This document shows positions 5,697 through 7,303 of a stretch of DNA of 7,303 bases, one piece after another. Every line of letters begins with the position of its first letter. Position 1 is the first letter of the stretch. Position numbers and translations under genes: made by a program. The DNA lies in contig USBA01000091.1 of NCBI GenBank assembly GCA_900552735.1, forward strand, positions 1-7,303. Reading direction: 5' to 3'. Below the pieces are notes generated by a model. The model ran no database searches, was not told the origin of the DNA, and saw only the letters and a program-made list of their open reading frames with translations. This DNA comes from an uncultured Collinsella sp. (GTDB taxonomy: Bacteria > Actinomycetota > Coriobacteriia > Coriobacteriales > Coriobacteriaceae).

Positions 5697-5744
5697 GGTC
5701 CCGTATTGACCGGCACTCCTTACGGTGCCGGTCAACACGGGGCC
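5697..5744. repeat. 48-bp near-perfect palindrome between the flavoprotein genes and argC
   Basis: A perfect 11-bp core, TTGACCGGCAC (5706-5716) with GTGCCGGTCAA (5725-5735), surrounds an 8-nt loop. Pairing continues outward through CCCGT/ACGGG and GG/CC (5697-5704 with 5737-5744), with only 5705/5736 and 5699/5742 failing to match as Watson-Crick pairs; each can be a G-U wobble in one strand's RNA. It lies 40 bp after the stop of the upstream flavoprotein gene and about 40 bp before the argC -35 region. No U tract follows in either direction. It may be a tail-less terminator for the gene group to its right, or a protein-binding site. Confidence 0.65.
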
Positions 5745-5784
5745 CGCCCATGCGAAGACTAAGTTGTTGGGATGAGCCAGCTGG

Positions 5785-6195
5785 CTAGAACTCGACCGGC
5801 ACCCATTCGTCGTGATTGCAGATAAATGCCTCGGGATCCTCGACGCTAAAGAAGACGAGCGTGGGGTCGTTAGGCCCCTCATAGTGCTCGCTCAAGCGCT
5901 CAAGATGTTTCCATCCGGCCTCGCGCATTTCGCTCGAAGCCCGGTCTTCCAGCCCCGCACGCCCGCGCAGAATCAACCAACCATGGCCCGGCCACCAACT
6001 CGTGGCCTCAAAGCGCTGGTTTTGCAGCAGCTCTTGCCACACGTCTTTGGTGCGCGCCGTCACAAACCACAGCTTGCCGTCCTGGGTCTGCGCAAACGAA
6101 AACGGACGCACATGCGGCTGCCCATCAACGCTCGTCGCCAAATACCATGCCGGCACCGACGTCAGATACTCCAACACCGTATTCAATCCGTCCAC
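5785..6195 (-). CDS. Pyridoxamine 5'-phosphate oxidase-like FMN-binding split-barrel protein (paralogue 1)
   Basis: This 136-aa cytoplasmic protein belongs to the PNPOx-like flavin split-barrel superfamily. Diagnostic stretches are PAWYLAT (15-21), QPHVRPFSF (26-34) and GKLWF (40-44), which form the first barrel strands and flavin-contact region, and VFFSV near the C-terminus. Members bind FMN, F420 or heme, and the substrate cannot be deduced. It is too short for, and lacks the C-terminal dimer motifs of, true PdxH. The start is the GTG at 6195, since AGGAGG (6205-6200) lies 4 nt upstream. A GTG 15 bases earlier is open but would place this ribosome site inside the coding region. It is the second of two tandem homologues, 51 bp after the first and probably co-transcribed with it. 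Confidence 0.85.
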   Translation of the reverse strand: MDGLNTVLEYLTSVPAWYLATSVDGQPHVRPFSFAQTQDGKLWFVTARTKDVWQELLQNQRFEATSWWPGHGWLILRGRAGLEDRASSEMREAGWKHLERLSEHYEGPNDPTLVFFSVEDPEAFICNHDEWVPVEF

Positions 6196-6199
6196 GTTT

Positions 6200-6205
6200 C
6201 CTCCT
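6200..6205 (-). promoter_or_regulatory. Ribosome binding site that fixes the GTG start of paralogue 1
   Basis: AGGAGG on the minus strand, 4 nt before the GTG at 6195. It is the strongest Shine-Dalgarno sequence in the window, compensating for a non-ATG start and a short spacer. It argues against the longer open frame beginning at 6210. Confidence 0.7.
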
Positions 6206-6246
6206 GCCACTAGCCAATTTGGAACGGGTAGTTAATTTGAGACGCG

Positions 6247-6693
6247 CTAGAGCTCCAGATGCTCTTCGCTGCCGTCGATATCGCAGAAGCGGGCGGCGAT
6301 ATTGCGGACCGAGAAAAACGCAAGACGACCGTCGTTGGCGCTCTCATGCTTCTCGCCAATGCCCACCATGTGCTTAAAGCCTGCTTCGCGAACGCGGTCG
6401 CTCACCACCGCATCGTCCTCGAGCGAGGCCTCGCCGGACAATACGATCCAGCACTCCCCCGGCTTCCAGCCCGAAAGCTCAAACTTGGGGTTCGCGCTGA
6501 GCTCGGCCCACACATCCTTATCGCGCGAGGTGCAAAACCACAGCTTACCTTCATCGACCATGGCAAACGAAAACGGCCTCACGCGAGGCTGATGCCCGTC
6601 GGCCACATCGGTCGTGGCCAGATACCACGCCGGAATGCGCCTAAGATACGAGCAGGCGCGCTCGAGCTGCGCCGTGCGGTCGTTGTCGGTCAT
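6247..6693 (-). CDS. Pyridoxamine 5'-phosphate oxidase-like FMN-binding split-barrel protein (paralogue 2)
   Basis: This 148-aa protein is a clear paralogue of its neighbour: by eye, long blocks are identical, including PAWYLAT (21-27), VRPFSFA (38-44), GKLWF (49-53) and KDVW (59-62). It shares the split-barrel flavin-binding fold and an FFSV motif near the C-terminus, but has a longer N-terminus and a two-residue insertion before the VRPFSF strand. Substrate is unknown; no PdxH-type C-terminus is present. The ATG at 6693 has AAAGG 7 nt upstream. It follows ecfT by 30 bp and precedes paralogue 1 by 51 bp, all in one direction, so a three-gene transcript is likely. The link with a vitamin transporter component suggests, but does not show, a cofactor-related role. 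Confidence 0.87.
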   Translation of the reverse strand: MTDNDRTAQLERACSYLRRIPAWYLATTDVADGHQPRVRPFSFAMVDEGKLWFCTSRDKDVWAELSANPKFELSGWKPGECWIVLSGEASLEDDAVVSDRVREAGFKHMVGIGEKHESANDGRLAFFSVRNIAARFCDIDGSEEHLEL

Positions 6694-6723
6694 GGGAATC
6701 CCTTTCCTGCGCTCGAATCGCGC

Positions 6724-7303
6724 CTAAACAAGTTGAAGATTAATGACGATGACGCAGATGAGCAGCAGCGCTGTCACCACCGCCGCCAACGCATCGCCGC
6801 GGCCAAATGCAAGCGCATGCAGACGCGTGCGGCCCTGTTCGCCGTGATAGCAGCGTGCATCCATGGCAGCAGACAACGTCTCGGCATGACGGAACACGCC
6901 CGTGAACAGTGGAATCGCCACACTGCCGAGCATACGCACGCCGCCGAGCGGGCCACCCATTACGCGTGCACCACGGCTTGCCTGCGCATCGGCCGTCTGC
7001 TTCATCTCGGTGGCAAACTGCGGCATAAAGCGCAGCGCGATGCCCATGATCATGCCGAGCTCGTGCGCAGGGAGCCCCACACGCGCAAACGGCGCGAGCA
7101 GGCGCTCGAAGCCCACGGTGAGGTCGAGCGTCGGTGTGGTGAGCGTGATGGCGCTCATACCGGCCATCATCAAGGTCAGGCGGCACGCCATAAAGGCGGC
7201 GGAATGCAGCGAGCCCTCGCTTATCTGCAGAAAGCCGAGCTGCCACAGGATGCGCCCACTCTGATCGGTAAACAAGTTGAGCACCGCAACCACGACGACG
7301 ATT
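6724..7303 (-). CDS. ecfT: ECF transporter transmembrane component EcfT (partial, N-terminus beyond window)
   Basis: Energy-coupling-factor transporters import vitamins and metal ions. EcfT is the membrane scaffold joining the ATPase pair to a substrate-binding S component. The visible 192 residues carry hydrophobic segments (an N-terminal IVVVVAVLNLF run cut by the edge, MACRLTLMMAGMSAI, and a C-terminal LLLICVIVINL helix). Between them is a cytoplasmic region with the two EcfT coupling motifs: AQASRGA (about 6984-6964) and AMDARCY (6867-6847). These normally read Ala-Arg-Gly-like and contact the ATPases; here they are Ser-Arg-Gly and Ala-Arg-Cys. RFMPQF and IPLF are also typical. The frame is open to the last complete codon at the right edge, so the start is missing. 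The ATPase and S-component genes, if linked, lie to the right of the window. The transported substrate cannot be named. Confidence 0.88.
   Translation of the reverse strand, partial: IVVVVAVLNLFTDQSGRILWQLGFLQISEGSLHSAAFMACRLTLMMAGMSAITLTTPTLDLTVGFERLLAPFARVGLPAHELGMIMGIALRFMPQFATEMKQTADAQASRGARVMGGPLGGVRMLGSVAIPLFTGVFRHAETLSAAMDARCYHGEQGRTRLHALAFGRGDALAAVVTALLLICVIVINLQLV

Noticed and set aside
5682..5710. Plus-strand promoter suggested by a perfect TTGACA at 5682-5687
   Set aside because: No -10-like hexamer lies 16-18 bp downstream, the palindrome occupies that position, and no plus-strand gene follows.

Overview
The window is an arginine-biosynthesis locus from a GC-rich bacterium. The protein sequences and the gene order argC-argJ-argB-argD suggest an actinobacterium, most likely a Coriobacteriia member of the Collinsella type. 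That placement is an inference from style and family resemblance, since no rRNA or other marker is present. Every protein gene lies on the minus strand, so the map reads from right to left.

Right end (7303 to about 5785): a likely co-transcribed group. It holds an ECF-transporter transmembrane protein (EcfT), cut by the window edge, and two tandem paralogous small flavin split-barrel proteins of the pyridoxamine-phosphate-oxidase-like superfamily. A 48-bp near-perfect palindrome at 5697-5744 separates this group from the arginine genes.

Middle (about 5654 to 639): argC, argJ, argB and argD, all complete. They encode N-acetyl-gamma-glutamyl-phosphate reductase, ornithine acetyltransferase/N-acetylglutamate synthase, N-acetylglutamate kinase and acetylornithine aminotransferase. 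Together they convert glutamate to ornithine by the acetyl-recycling (cyclic) route. Upstream of argC are two TGCATG-type dyads exactly 21 bp apart over a weak promoter, which is the geometry of a paired ArgR operator. A 32-nt leader hairpin sits directly before the argC ribosome binding site. Between argC and argJ is a 74-nt compound stem-loop followed by six U, which looks like an intra-operon terminator or attenuator. ArgB has the N-terminal helix typical of arginine-inhibited kinases. Control is therefore probably layered: repressor, RNA structure and allostery. argF, argG, argH and argR are not in the window.

Left end (1 to 638): no credible gene. This region lies between the left window edge and the end of argD. 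It holds a plus-strand terminator that must serve something upstream of the window, two copies of a roughly 95-bp repeat that starts with a tRNA T-arm-like sequence, a 224-bp element bounded by 30-bp inverted repeats (28/30 identical), and a branched hairpin that probably ends the arg transcript.

I found no defence system, mobile-element protein, CRISPR or functional RNA gene. The most interesting material is non-coding: the argC-argJ stem-loop, the argC operator and leader, the palindrome, and the repeats at the left end.
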